DNA from: Methanobacterium sp. UBA279
GTDB lineage: Archaea; Methanobacteriota; Methanobacteria; Methanobacteriales; Methanobacteriaceae
DNA: 64,000 nucleotides
Direction of reading: 5' to 3'
Assembly (NCBI GenBank): GCA_002502855.1
Contig: DAQK01000029.1
Coordinates: 11,871 to 75,870, forward strand
Shown here: in pieces, positions 17,536 to 26,708 of the stretch
Numbering within the stretch: position 1 is the first letter of the stretch
Layout: every line of letters starts with the position of its first letter
Translations under genes and position numbers: made by a program
The notes under the pieces: generated by a model
What the model was told of the DNA's origin: nothing
Database searches by the model: none
What the model saw: the letters and a program-made list of their open reading frames with translations, nothing else

Positions 17536-17766
17536 CACCCTACTCATGGAAAATCATGAAAAAATGCAGTAAATGAGTCGTTAGGTATAGGTTAAGTTAT
17601 TTATTTACAGTAAGTTTGCCGATTTTCAGTTTGAACTCCTGAAATTGCAACTATTGATCATAATAAAAAAAAAGTTGGTATAAATAGATCACACTCATTC
17701 TTAAGATGGTGTAACAGAGATGTCGAAAAAGTGCAACTTCACGGATGTTGTATCTACCCTTTGATC

Positions 17767-18199
17767 TCATGCATCATCTGTAGAGATTCTAAACTCAGAG
17801 TCCTTAATATTTTTTTTTAATCTGGTTTTTTCACTGGGAGATAATGATCTAATTTTATCATCCCATTCTTCATCTAATTTCCTGATTTTATCTACAGCAT
17901 CTTTTCCTTTTTCTGTAACAGTGATGATCTTTCTTCTACGGTTATTTTCATCAACTTCTCGGTGCACCATGTCTGCGTCTTCTAATTTCTTCAAAGCCCT
18001 GGTTATGGTGCTTTCATTCATATGGACGTTACTGGCCAGTTCTTCCTGAATAATTCCATCTTCGTGTATGAGGGCGTTTAAAAAGTAATATTGGCCCCCG
18101 GTGATTCCTAACTTTTCAATTTCACCGAACATAATATGCTAGATGAGCTCTGCTTATGGCGCTTATTAGAGATCCAATGGGCATCTCATAGAATTTCAT
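17767..18199 (-). pseudogene. MarR-family regulator, frameshifted near the N-terminus
   Basis: From ATG 18199 the frame reads MKFYEMPIGSLISAISRAHL-AYYV and then hits a stop after one codon. A 1-nt shift at about 18130 continues as GEIEKLGITGGQYYFLNALI, giving a full-length MarR protein of about 143 residues. The winged helix (IIQEELASNVHMNESTITRALKKLED) and wing (REVDENNRRRKIITVTEKG) are intact. Either the gene is inactive or a shortened protein starts at ATG 18132, lacking the dimerisation helix. It lies between the flavoprotein genes and a MATE exporter gene, the kind of neighbours MarR proteins control. Confidence 0.75.
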
Positions 18200-18265
18200 C
18201 CCTGGAGATTCGTTCTCTTTCTTTCATGTTTGGCCACTCATGTTTTTATTTCTTTTTAAATTAAT

Positions 18266-19761
18266 TTATACTTGTTGTGTTCTCCACTTTTTTTTTAATT
18301 CCCTTAAAAACAACCTGAAATACAGGTAGCTTACAGCTGATCCTATTATCACACCAGAAACTATTCCCCAGTAAACTCCTAGTTCTCCTAAATGGAATAT
18401 GAATCCCAATATATAGGCTATCACTGGTGATAATATTAAATCTCTTATAATAACCAAAAATAGCGATGTTGTGCCTTTACCCGCTCCGGAATACTGTATT
18501 TGAAGCCAGTCCAAAAGGGGATGGCCATGAAGAATACGCAGAAAATCCTCAAAAATTGAGCTATCATGGGTGTTATATCTCCACTGTTTGAGGAATAGGA
18601 GAATAACCATGCGATATTTGAGGCGAAGATGTAAATTACTAGGGATATACCCAGTGATATAATCACTCCTAACTTTATCACGTAATTAAAACTTAATTCT
18701 AAGTTTTTGAAGCTTTTAGCACCATATGCTATTCCGGCAACTGTTAATAACGCTTCTTCTATTCCGATTGCTGGTATAATTCTCAGAGATACAATTCTCC
18801 ATCCTGCAGTGTAAACAGCCGCTGCAGTCACTCCCGCTACAATAGATAGCATGGCATTGATACCGATTGTTAATACTGACAATATAGATTCTTCTAAAGT
18901 AGCTGGTATGGCTACTGTAAATATTTCTTTTACAATGGTTAAATTAAAATGGAAAGTACTCAATTTAAATGAGATATAAGTGTCTTTTTTATTAAAATCC
19001 AGTAAAAAATGGCAACAGCTGCTACTAATGAAGATATTATGGTTGCTATTGCTGCTCCTTTGATTCCCATCTTCAATGTGTAGATGAATACTGGTGCTAT
19101 AACCATGTTCAATATACTGCTTACTGCAATGGCATATGTAGCTCTTTTCATATCCCCCTTCTGCACGTAAGATACTGGATCCAATTAGATTAAATAGTAA
19201 TGCAAAGGATCCTATAAACTATTTGTCCATACTCCGTTGCCAGAGTTAACACGGATGCAGCACCCATGGCATATAGTATATCCTTTAAAAACACCAGTAA
19301 AATAATTGGTATGACTATAGAAATGATTAAAGTCAATAGTATTGAGTGTATGTTTGCTCTTTTTTTGTTTTCTACTCCTATACAGCGAGCTATAAGTGAC
19401 GTAGTCCCTGTACCTAATCCAACCATCACCATGTAGATGCTCTTTGGCCCAGATGGCCCGGCACTCCTCAATGAAGTACCTAATCCAACCATCACCATGT
19501 AGATGGGAATGGTGTGGGACAAAAGTTCTTCCTATCACAAGGTACCTAATCCAACCATCACCATGTAGATTGGCATTATAAACCCTAAAGCAGCGAGTGC
19601 ATCCGCCCTGAGTCCTGCGACCATATACTATCCACTATTTGGTATCCTATTATGAGTATCATGATGAACATCATGGGAAAAGATAGACTTCTGATGGCTT
19701 TTTCCGAGTCTCTGGTAATCATCTTAATTCTGTTATCTGAATCACTGTTTTGATTTGTCAA
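18266..19761 (-). pseudogene. MATE-family multidrug exporter, multiply broken
   Basis: Fragments in several frames together cover a complete 12-helix MATE transporter. They run from TTG 19761 (TNQNSDSDNRIKMITRDSEK) through QIVDSIW, VAGLRADALAALGFIMPIYM, GTTSLIARCIGVENKK and GDMKRATYAIAVSSILNMVI to SGAGKGTTSLFLVIIRDLIL and the end at 18266. Frameshifts lie near 19612, 19195, 19150, in the T6 run 18985-18990 and near 18500. In addition, 132 bp of CRISPR-like sequence at 19410-19570 interrupts the second helix region and introduces in-frame stops. It would have exported cationic drugs or dyes in exchange for Na+ or H+. It is now non-functional. Confidence 0.85.
19410..19570. CRISPR. CRISPR-like mini-array (3 repeats, 2 spacers) inside the MATE gene
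   Basis: Three identical 29-bp repeats lie at 19410-19438, 19476-19504 and 19542-19570, an exact 66-bp period. They begin GTACCTAATCC and end CATGTAGAT. Two 37-bp spacers between them (19439-19475, 19505-19541) are unrelated to each other. The repeat is native MATE coding sequence (IYMVMVGLGT on the minus strand), so the array arose by duplicating 29 bp of the gene around each new spacer. That is the expected product of off-target Cas1-Cas2 spacer integration. No leader or cas genes are present in the window. Confidence 0.6.
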
Positions 19762-19847
19762 ATATGTTACACCTTCAATTCTTGCATAATGCAATTATTC
19801 AAAATTTGAAAAAGATCAATGCCATCCAGAAATTAATAAAAAAAAAT

Positions 19848-21374
19848 TTAAATCCGGATTACAGGTAACTTCCTAAGCCAGCCCAGGTCACTCTGGTACA
19901 GCATCCGGATATCGGTTATACCTAACCGGATCATGGCCAGCCTCTCTATTCCCAGTCCAAAAGCTGCAACCGGGGTCTCCACACCCAGTGGCTCCAGTAC
20001 TTCGGGTCGAAACATTCCTGATCCGCCCAGTTCTATCCAGCTTTCCTTTTCTGGAAGGTAAATCTCACATTCAGTGGAAAGATAGGTATAAGGGAAGTAT
20101 GCTGGACGGAACCTCACTTCAAAGCCCAGTTTATGGTAAAATTCCTTGAGTATTCCCAGTAGATTTTCAAAATCAATATCTTCAGCCGCTACGATCCCCT
20201 CTACCTGGTGGAACTCAGGTAAATGCTTATAGGTTATAGTCTCCCTTCTGAAGACACGACCCACGGAAAACATCTTGAGTGGTGGTTGATTATCCTCTAA
20301 GAAACGGGCTGATACACAGGTGGTATGGGTACGGAGTACCGATTGCCGGGCTACCTCTTCATCCCATTGGTATCCCCATCCTTCTGAACCGGTGCTTCCT
20401 CCAGTTTCATGGACGCGTGAAACCTTACGTACCAGGTCTTCTCCTGGTAAACGGGTCATCTGGGGTATCTTTATGTAAAAGGTGTCCTGCATCTCCCGGG
20501 CAGCGTGGTCCTGGGGCTGGAAGAGGCAGTCGAAATTCCAGAAGGCAGATTCCAGGATGGTGCCCTTGGACTCGGTAAAACCTAACTTTATGAAGATGCT
20601 CCGGATCTCCTCTATGGTCCTCTGCAGGGGGTGGATCTTACCAGGGTATATATCCGGATATTCAGCCTGTATATCGTATGGCCGGTATTCCAGCTCCTTC
20701 CACCTTCCCGTCTTCAAATCAGAGTGGGTTAATTGTGTGGCCTGGTCCTTAATTACTATACCCATATCCAGCAGTTTTTTACCCTTATCTGTGAGTTCAA
20801 AGGTAAATTTATGCTGTTTTTTAATTTTAACGATATTTTTCCGCTTCTTAAGGAGATTAAGTCCCTCTTTTACTATATTAGACGGATCGAGTAGTAATTT
20901 CTGGGTTTCAAAGAGCCTGTTCAGTAAAAGTTCATCTTCCGACTCCTTATGCAGGGCTTCTTTACCTTCCGGGGTTATTTTTATCTCACCCTTATCCATG
21001 GTGGCCCATTTCTTTTTAAAGAGCCAGCCAATGGCAATATTAACTTCTTTTGGTTTTAGTCCAGTTTTATCTACTGTGTCACTGATACGGATTGAATCTT
21101 CCTCCTCCAGAGCTTCTAAGATTTTCCTCTCCGGCAAACCGTATTCTGCATATTCTTTACCAGTGTCACTTAAACTCAGAACTTCCTTTACCTCTTTATG
21201 TATTTTAATGATATCTTTTGATTCTAATGAGTCTCCAGCACTCATAACTGCTTTGATGTCCATGTCCTGTAACTTTGAAATCTCCTCAGGTGTGGCTTTT
21301 CCCTTTTTCTTCTCTAAAGCCTTGAGAATTTTCTTCTCGTACAGGGTTAATTCTTCTATAACTTTTCTAAGCAT
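19848..21374 (-). CDS. pheS: Phenylalanyl-tRNA synthetase alpha subunit
   Basis: This 508-residue protein is the catalytic alpha subunit of archaeal PheRS, which charges tRNA-Phe as an (alpha-beta)2 enzyme. The N-terminal third holds winged-helix repeats for tRNA contact. The class II core includes the motif 2 region (FSVGRVFRRETITYKHLPEFHQVEG) and motif 3 (AAFGLGIERLAMIRLGI) near the C-terminus. The length matches archaeal PheS. The reading frame is intact, in contrast to the broken genes just downstream. pheT is not in the window. Confidence 0.97.
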   Translation of the reverse strand: MLRKVIEELTLYEKKILKALEKKKGKATPEEISKLQDMDIKAVMSAGDSLESKDIIKIHKEVKEVLSLSDTGKEYAEYGLPERKILEALEEEDSIRISDTVDKTGLKPKEVNIAIGWLFKKKWATMDKGEIKITPEGKEALHKESEDELLLNRLFETQKLLLDPSNIVKEGLNLLKKRKNIVKIKKQHKFTFELTDKGKKLLDMGIVIKDQATQLTHSDLKTGRWKELEYRPYDIQAEYPDIYPGKIHPLQRTIEEIRSIFIKLGFTESKGTILESAFWNFDCLFQPQDHAAREMQDTFYIKIPQMTRLPGEDLVRKVSRVHETGGSTGSEGWGYQWDEEVARQSVLRTHTTCVSARFLEDNQPPLKMFSVGRVFRRETITYKHLPEFHQVEGIVAAEDIDFENLLGILKEFYHKLGFEVRFRPAYFPYTYLSTECEIYLPEKESWIELGGSGMFRPEVLEPLGVETPVAAFGLGIERLAMIRLGITDIRMLYQSDLGWLRKLPVIRI

Positions 21375-21444
21375 GAAAGGTTCCTCATAAGTGGTTCTTT
21401 TTCGAAAATGTTGATATGGTTATTTTTTTATTAACTTTATATTT

Positions 21445-22350
21445 TTATTCCCAGTGTTCCTCCAGTAAGGCTATCATCAGTGAAGAGGCAGTTAAATCTG
21501 CCGTGGTACCGGGGTTGTAGTTTTTGTTCATCAGGTCCTGGTCAAATTTCAGGAGTTTTGATCTACCCTCTTCAGTTAATATTCCCCCCTTATCTAATAT
21601 AATTTTAGCATCTGCCTTCACCTGCTCTGATACGGAGGCATCGTATTTGCGGGATATCAGTGTATCCGGTTTCTTTGATAATATGGTTAAGAAGGTCTGC
21701 ACCGTGGCTTTGTTGATTCCATGAGTATTTTTTAAATCTTTAAAGGTAGGGTATCCCACTTCAAAGCTGACTGGCATCTTATGGGTGAGTTCGTAGGCCA
21801 GAGCATCCCAGGAGGAGGATATCTTTAAAACATCAAACATGTTTATCCCCTTTTCCAGAAGTTCTTCCTTGGCTTTCTCACTTCCCACGTCCAGGTCTTC
21901 TCTTTCACCCATTCCACCGGCATCGGCTATGTTTATGGCTTCGTAGAGATTAACCGCGTCTTGTGGTGTGGTGGCCAGCATCAGCTCATGAATCTTATCC
22001 TTTAAACCATTGAAATGGGAAGTACTCCCTGCAGCTGCTGATATTGGGGTTAAAAGCATTATGATGCCCAGGTTGGTGTTATTTTCCACCCATCCACTGG
22101 TCTCCACCACAGCTTCCCGGATTAATTCTCCCAGGCCTATTTTATGGAGCTCATCTTCATCAGTGAATCTTAGACCACGTCCAGCGGCCTTTTTCATGGT
22201 ATTTCCAATGGCGATTCCGCTGATTAGGAAATCTTCAAACACCATATCCTCAAAGTCCTGGGTACGGTGCACGTTTCCTGGTTTGGGATGTCCGCTCACC
22301 TCCAGGACAGAGGCCATCTGGGCTATTTTTGCTATTAAATCTGGTTCCAC
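21445..22350 (-). CDS. CitG-family triphosphoribosyl-dephospho-CoA synthase-like protein
   Basis: This 301-residue protein matches the CitG/MdcB family. It shows the N-terminal SGHPKPGNVHRTQDFEDM block, the central NTNLGIIMLLTPISAA helix, and a C-terminal PGTTADLTASSLMIALLEE block that binds the nucleotide. In bacteria the family makes the prosthetic-group precursor of citrate lyase. Methanogens lack that lyase but carry a homologue whose substrate is not established to my knowledge, so the name is by family only. It lies 70 nt upstream of pheS on the same strand. Confidence 0.85.
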   Translation of the reverse strand: MEPDLIAKIAQMASVLEVSGHPKPGNVHRTQDFEDMVFEDFLISGIAIGNTMKKAAGRGLRFTDEDELHKIGLGELIREAVVETSGWVENNTNLGIIMLLTPISAAAGSTSHFNGLKDKIHELMLATTPQDAVNLYEAINIADAGGMGEREDLDVGSEKAKEELLEKGINMFDVLKISSSWDALAYELTHKMPVSFEVGYPTFKDLKNTHGINKATVQTFLTILSKKPDTLISRKYDASVSEQVKADAKIILDKGGILTEEGRSKLLKFDQDLMNKNYNPGTTADLTASSLMIALLEEHWE

Positions 22351-22406
22351 TTTGTATAACTCCTAAACACCGCATAAAAATGGTGATTATAAAGAATCTA
22401 GGAAAA

Positions 22407-23390
22407 TTAGCATTTAAATTCTGTTCCTTCCTCTAATAACTTGGGGGTGAAGTGGGAGATTACTAGATCCGCCCCGGCCCGTTTAATGGATGTCAGGGAT
22501 TCATAGATGGATTCCTCGGTGAGGTATCCTGCCTCTACTCCCGCCATTAACATGGAGTACTCCCCGCTTACCTGGTAGGCAGCGGTTGGTATTTTAAACT
22601 CATTCTTCACTTCCCTTATGACATCCAGGTATGGTAAAGCTGGTTTAACCATCACTATATCAGCACCCTCCTTGATGTCAAGCTCCACCTCCCTTAGGGC
22701 CTCATTTGTATTGGCGGGGTTCATCTGATGGGTTTTACGGTCCCCGAACGATGGCGCAGAACACACAGCATCCCGGAAGGGAGCGTAGAATGATGAGGCA
22801 TACTTGGCTGCATAGGACATTATCAATGTATCCTGGAATCCATTTTCATCCAGGGTCTTCCTGATGGCCTCCACTCTTCCATCCATCATATCTGAAGGAG
22901 CCACTATATCCACTCCAGCTTCGGCGTGGCTTAAGGCAATCTTGGATAGGTAGTTGAGGGTTTTATCGTTCAGGATTTCATCATCTTCCACTATTCCACA
23001 GTGCCCATGGGAGGTGTACTGGCACAGGCAGACATCGGTTATAACCACCAGGTTTGTTTCCTCTTTTAGTCTACGTATGGCCTTCTGGATTATGCCTTCC
23101 CTGTCATAGGCGGAGGATCCGGTTTCATCCTTTTTAACCGGCAGTCCAAAAAGGAGAACTGATGATAACCCTAATTTTTCGAGTCTTTTAGCTTCACTAA
23201 CTGCATCGGTTAAGGAGTACCGGTACTGTCCCGGCATGGTGTCGATGTGTTCTTTTTGGCCCTTTTCTAACTCTTCTTTTATGTATAAGGGGAAGATTAA
23301 ATCTTCTGGGTTTAATCTGGTCTCCTGGAGTATTTTCCTGATCTGGAAGCTTTTTCTCAGTCTGCGCATTCTGGTGGTGGGGAATTTCAT
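22407..23390 (-). CDS. hemB: Porphobilinogen synthase (delta-aminolevulinate dehydratase)
   Basis: This 327-residue enzyme condenses two 5-aminolevulinate molecules to porphobilinogen, the second common step to cofactor F430, corrinoids and haem. The zinc cysteines are in CLCQYTSHGHC (Cys121, 123, 131). The two Schiff-base lysines are Lys196 (YAAKYASS) and Lys249 (MVKPALPYLD). The length is normal. The start ATG at 23390 overlaps the stop of the HEPN gene as ATGA, so hemB translation may be coupled to that toxin-like gene. Confidence 0.96.
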   Translation of the reverse strand: MKFPTTRMRRLRKSFQIRKILQETRLNPEDLIFPLYIKEELEKGQKEHIDTMPGQYRYSLTDAVSEAKRLEKLGLSSVLLFGLPVKKDETGSSAYDREGIIQKAIRRLKEETNLVVITDVCLCQYTSHGHCGIVEDDEILNDKTLNYLSKIALSHAEAGVDIVAPSDMMDGRVEAIRKTLDENGFQDTLIMSYAAKYASSFYAPFRDAVCSAPSFGDRKTHQMNPANTNEALREVELDIKEGADIVMVKPALPYLDVIREVKNEFKIPTAAYQVSGEYSMLMAGVEAGYLTEESIYESLTSIKRAGADLVISHFTPKLLEEGTEFKC

Positions 23391-23748
23391 CTATCATCAC
23401 TTTTTATATCCAATTCTTCTAAAACATCTTTAATTAGTGGTTTTATCTCCATTATATCCTCGGTAGCTGTCAACCAGACAATTTCTAGATCAACACCAAA
23501 ATAGAAATGAATTACTTTATCTCTCATTTCAGCCATATCTTTCCATGGAATTTCTGGATATTTACTCCTTGTAGAATTAGGTATTTGTTTTACAGCTTCT
23601 CCAATAATTTCTATACATTTTATAACCGTGTAATATGTTTTTTTTTATCATTAACAAAATCATCATAACTCATTTCATCCAGGAATATTTCAATTAATTC
23701 CATATTTTCAAGAATATCCTTTAAATAGATTGAAACATCCTTTTTCAT
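23387..23748 (-). pseudogene. HEPN-domain (HepT-like) protein, frameshifted
   Basis: Translation from ATG 23748 gives KKDVSIYLKDILENMELIEI and reaches a T9 run at 23638-23646 where the frame is lost. One base more or two fewer would continue as TYYTVIKCIEIIGEAVKQIP and end at TGA 23387. The downstream part contains the HEPN RNase motif Rx4H (RDKVIH). HEPN toxins pair with MNT nucleotidyltransferases, which AMPylate and silence them. The gene overlaps both neighbours by ATGA: MNT upstream and hemB downstream. It could be a phase-variable or dead toxin. Confidence 0.75.
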
Positions 23749-24039
23749 ATGTAACTTACCTCATTAAGGATATTTTTTCTTAACTCGGGTCGAATACTTC
23801 TTTCAGGGATGACATCGACCTTAATTCCGGTGAGATCTTGTAAATAATTCTCAAAGTTTACTAACTTCAATAAGCTAACGGGTTCCTCAAATGTGACCAG
23901 TATATCCACATCACTATCTTCTCTCTGCTCTCCCCTAACATAGGAGCCAAATATACCTAATTTTTTTACCTTATAGGTACCTTGTATTTTTTCCTTTATT
24001 TTCAATCAGAATTTCCTTAATCTCTTGAAATGTTTTCAT
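23745..24039 (-). pseudogene. MNT-type nucleotidyltransferase (MntA-like), frameshifted near the start
   Basis: The minimal nucleotidyltransferase core is clear: KLGIFGSYVRGEQREDSDVDILV, with the GS-x-RGE and DSDVD catalytic motifs. The natural start is probably ATG 24039 (MKTFQEIKEILIENK), but one extra base at about 23994-23998 shifts the frame before EKIQGTYKVKK. A TTG at 24005 could still start a slightly shorter product with the whole catalytic core. It is the antitoxin partner of the HEPN gene, with which it overlaps by ATGA. Confidence 0.75.
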
Positions 24040-24112
24040 GAAAATCACATCGAAGTTCCTATTACTCTATTTATGTCCATTAATAAATAATTTTAAGTGA
24101 AAAATAAACATT

Positions 24113-24808
24113 TCATCCATTACGAACTAAAAACGGATCCCCCACTCCATAGGGCTTCCTACTATAATATCTTTTGGCATGCTCCACAATCAGGGCATGA
24201 TATTCCTGATATACCGGGACATCCCGGGGCAAACTGGTCTGGAAAAGGTTCTTGAGTTCCTGGTAGTTTATATTCTCATCCACCAGGTGCAGGTTGCTGA
24301 AAATCCTGCGGGTATAAGTGTCCACTACGAACTCCGGCTCCTTGTAGGCGTAGAGGAGAATGGAATCCGCTGTCTCATTACCCACACCCTTCACCTGGAG
24401 CAGTTCTTTTCTGGTTGGAATTTGACCATCTAAATCTATGTAAAATTCAGTAACAGCCCTTATATATACTGATTTCTGGTTTAGAAACCCGGCACATCGT
24501 ATGGCTGATTTAAGGGTTTCTTCATCTAACCTTAAGAGTTTCTCTGGGACCAGAGCACCTATCTTTTTGAGGTGGAGTACTGCCTGGCGGGCCTGGAGCC
24601 AGGATGTATTTTGTGTTAAAACAGCACCCAGAATCACCTCATAAATCTCTCCCCGAGTTACCGGCAGATCATAGTTTAAAGGATGGTATCCTTCAGTTGC
24701 CCCGGTCTTGTCAGGACTTGTACCTTCATGAGAGGTTAAAGGCCACCAGCCCTGGGGTCCGTAAAGTTCGAAGAGTTTTTCATAGATTTCCCTGACGCGG
24801 TTGGACAT
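24113..24808 (-). CDS. HhH-GPD DNA glycosylase, MagIII-like
   Basis: This 231-residue HhH-GPD base-excision glycosylase has the helix-hairpin-helix LLQVKGVGNETADSILLYAY followed by the catalytic aspartate in EFVVDTYTRR. The lysine that gives endonuclease III its lyase activity is absent (GVGNETA), and there is no four-cysteine iron-sulphur loop at the C-terminus. Both features point to a monofunctional glycosylase such as the 3-methyladenine-specific MagIII. ATG 24808 is chosen because GAGGTGA lies 5 nt upstream; an earlier start at 24838 lacks this. The lesion specificity is inferred. Confidence 0.8.
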   Translation of the reverse strand: MSNRVREIYEKLFELYGPQGWWPLTSHEGTSPDKTGATEGYHPLNYDLPVTRGEIYEVILGAVLTQNTSWLQARQAVLHLKKIGALVPEKLLRLDEETLKSAIRCAGFLNQKSVYIRAVTEFYIDLDGQIPTRKELLQVKGVGNETADSILLYAYKEPEFVVDTYTRRIFSNLHLVDENINYQELKNLFQTSLPRDVPVYQEYHALIVEHAKRYYSRKPYGVGDPFLVRNG

Positions 24809-24934
24809 TTTTTTCACCTCATATCCCCCAAGAATCATATTTGAAAATAATGGTTTAAAATTGTTTTAACCTATTTTAGTTAAATTTAAATCGATACAAT
24901 ATTAAAATATTGTTTAATAAAAAAAAATTTCTAA

Positions 24935-25449
24935 GTGAAACCCTATTCAATTAAAAAAGGATAGATTTGATAAAGAGGAATATTATGCAGTACCGGATGA
25001 AAAAACATCAGTTAACAAAGAGCAAGTCACTGAAATCTTGAAAAGGGAACAGGTAGGTAACATCAACATCATAAATCAGGACGGACATCCCTACGTTGTC
25101 CCCGGTGCACTTCATCTACTTAGACGGGAAGATTTACATTCACGGCCTGCGGAGGGAACAGAAAATAGGTAATATCCTGGCTAATGAGAAAGTGTGCTTC
25201 GATGTCTACTCTATGAAAGGCCTTATTCTCGATGATGCACCCTGTGATGTGAACACAGAATAGGAAAGGTTATTTTGGGAACAGGCGAGTATGGTTGAAG
25301 ACGGTGATTTAAAACAAGCCGTGCTGGATATGATCATGGGAAAATATACACCGCACCTGGCGGGAATAGAGTTTCCAGATAACGTCATACGGACCACCGG
25401 TATAATCCAAGTAACCATGGAAGAGTACACTGGTAAGTACTATAAATGA
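24935..25449 (+). pseudogene. Pyridoxamine 5'-phosphate oxidase-like FMN protein, broken
   Basis: Pieces in different frames form a PNPOx-like split barrel. They read RFDKEEYYAVPDEKTSVNKE, QVTEILKREQVGNINIINQD-GHPYVVP, then IYLDGKIYIHGLRREQKIGN and ANEKVCFDVYSMKGLILDDA, and the tail GIIQVTMEEYTGKYYK. The breaks lie near 24960 and 25105. An in-frame TAG interrupts around 25261, with a further disturbance shortly after. The start was probably GTG 24935. It would have been a flavin-dependent oxidoreductase of about 165 residues. It is not functional as read. Confidence 0.7.
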
Positions 25450-25485
25450 TTTTAATTAAGATCCAGGTAGTGGGGAGTGATATGG

Positions 25486-25693
25486 ATGAGTAAAGCAGAA
25501 CCAGAACAGTGGAGGATATACGTAACTATTTTCATAGGCTTAGGATGGCTGGTTGCCATTGCCTTATGGCTTATCTACTTAGCCGGTAGTTTTAGGTATC
25601 TTAGAAAATATTGGAGTATTTATACTCAGCATAGCAATTGTTGCAATTATTTGTGTCCTGTTATGGGTTCCCTGGGCCTTTAGACAAGGTTAA
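25486..25693 (+). pseudogene. Small two-TM membrane protein, frameshifted
   Basis: ATG 25486 follows a strong Shine-Dalgarno (GGGGAGTGA, 5 nt spacing). The first part gives SKAEPEQWRIYVTIFIGLGW and one membrane helix ending LIYLAGSF. A 1-nt shift near 25604 then leads to GILENIGVFILSIAIVAIIC and VLLWVPWAFRQG with a stop at 25693, a second helix. In the frame as read, translation ends at 25683 with a polar, cysteine-rich tail instead. No known family is recognised. Confidence 0.55.
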
Positions 25694-25707
25694 TATGGTG
25701 TAGATAC

Positions 25708-26097
25708 ATGGTCAGTAAAGCGAAACAGATGAAGATAATCATAGACCAGTATATTAAAGCATATAATGAATTTGATGTGGATAAGATGGTTAGAAACATC
25801 CATCCTGATGTTGAATTTAAAAATATTGCTAATGGCGAAGTAAATATGCATATACAGGGACTTGAAACCTTTAAAAAACAGGTGAAGGATTCAACTAAGC
25901 TGTTGAAGAAGAGGGAGATGACCATCACCGAGCAGGCCATCGAGGGTGACGTGGTAAAAAATAAAATAGATTTTAAAGCCGTGCTTAATGTTGATATCCC
26001 AGAAGGTCCTAAGTCTGGAGAGCTGGTGAAACTTAAAGGGGAATCAGTTTTTAAATTTAAGGGTGGGAAGATTATCTACATTGAAGATATCAGTTAA
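25708..26097 (+). CDS. SnoaL/NTF2-like protein
   Basis: This 129-residue protein has an NTF2-like cone fold. The N-terminal helix IDQYIKAYNEFDVDKMVRNIHPDVEFKNI and the C-terminal strand pattern GESVFKFKGGKIIYIEDIS are characteristic of the SnoaL-like group. Such proteins bind or isomerise small hydrophobic molecules, or act as stand-alone ligand-binding domains; no catalytic residues can be singled out. The start at 25708 is an ATG. The GNAT gene follows 13 nt later in the same direction. The reading frame is intact. Confidence 0.8.
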   Translation: MVSKAKQMKIIIDQYIKAYNEFDVDKMVRNIHPDVEFKNIANGEVNMHIQGLETFKKQVKDSTKLLKKREMTITEQAIEGDVVKNKIDFKAVLNVDIPEGPKSGELVKLKGESVFKFKGGKIIYIEDIS

Positions 26098-26110
26098 CCA
26101 CCGGAGGAAT

Positions 26111-26558
26111 ATGATAGAAAAAGTACGTTTAATAAAAGAAGATGAATTGAACTTTCTTCTATCACTTTACGCCTATTTGAATCTGGACGACCCGGTTTTA
26201 GAGGTTGATGAAGCTCTTAAAAAACATTGGAATGAGATAATCTCCAACCCAGACTATTTCTATCTGGTTGCAGAGGAAGATGGGATTCTGGTCTCTACCT
26301 GTAACCTGACCGTCATCCGGAACCTTACCAGAGAGGCCAGGCCCTATGGACTGATAGAAAATGTGGTTACCCATCCAGACTATAGGAAAAGGGGTTATGG
26401 AACTGCGGTTTTAAAAAAGGCCGTGGAGATAGCCCGAGACCATGACTGTTATAAGGTGATGCTTCTAACCAGTCAAAAAAGATGATAACACACTGGATTT
26501 CTACCAGCAGGCTGGTTTCAGCCAGAAAGAGAAAACCGGGTTTATAGTACGGATGTAA
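26111..26558 (+). pseudogene. GNAT acetyltransferase, frameshifted near the C-terminus
   Basis: ATG 26111 is preceded by GGAGG. The protein has the GNAT acetyl-CoA loop in VVTHPDYRKRGYGTAVLKKAVEIA and the following strand YKVMLLTSQK. In the A6 run 26475-26480 the frame is lost and translation stops at once. With one more A it would continue DDNTLDFYQQAGFSQKEKTG-FIVRM and end at 26558, the usual last helix and strand of the fold. Substrate unknown. The protein as read lacks beta7 and is likely unstable, unless the run length varies in the population. Confidence 0.75.
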
Positions 26559-26708
26559 ATTTTTTTGATACCTATAAATTGAAGCTTAAATAATAATATA
26601 ACCAGGAAAATATGTAATCAATGCTTTGATGTTATCAATCTAATATTTACCATGAATTTAATCTGAAATCTGATATTACATATTAAAGAATGATAAGAGG
26701 TGACTCAT

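Noticed and set aside
19190..19538. Two overlapping short proteins with repeated (I)YMVMVGLGT or HGDGWIRY segments
   Set aside because: These are products of reading through the repeat/spacer insert in two frames of the MATE pseudogene, not real genes.
20482..21390. Long open frame (302 codons) on the plus strand
   Set aside because: It is antisense to pheS over its whole length, has Ser-rich low-complexity composition typical of an antisense frame, and lacks any recognisable motif.
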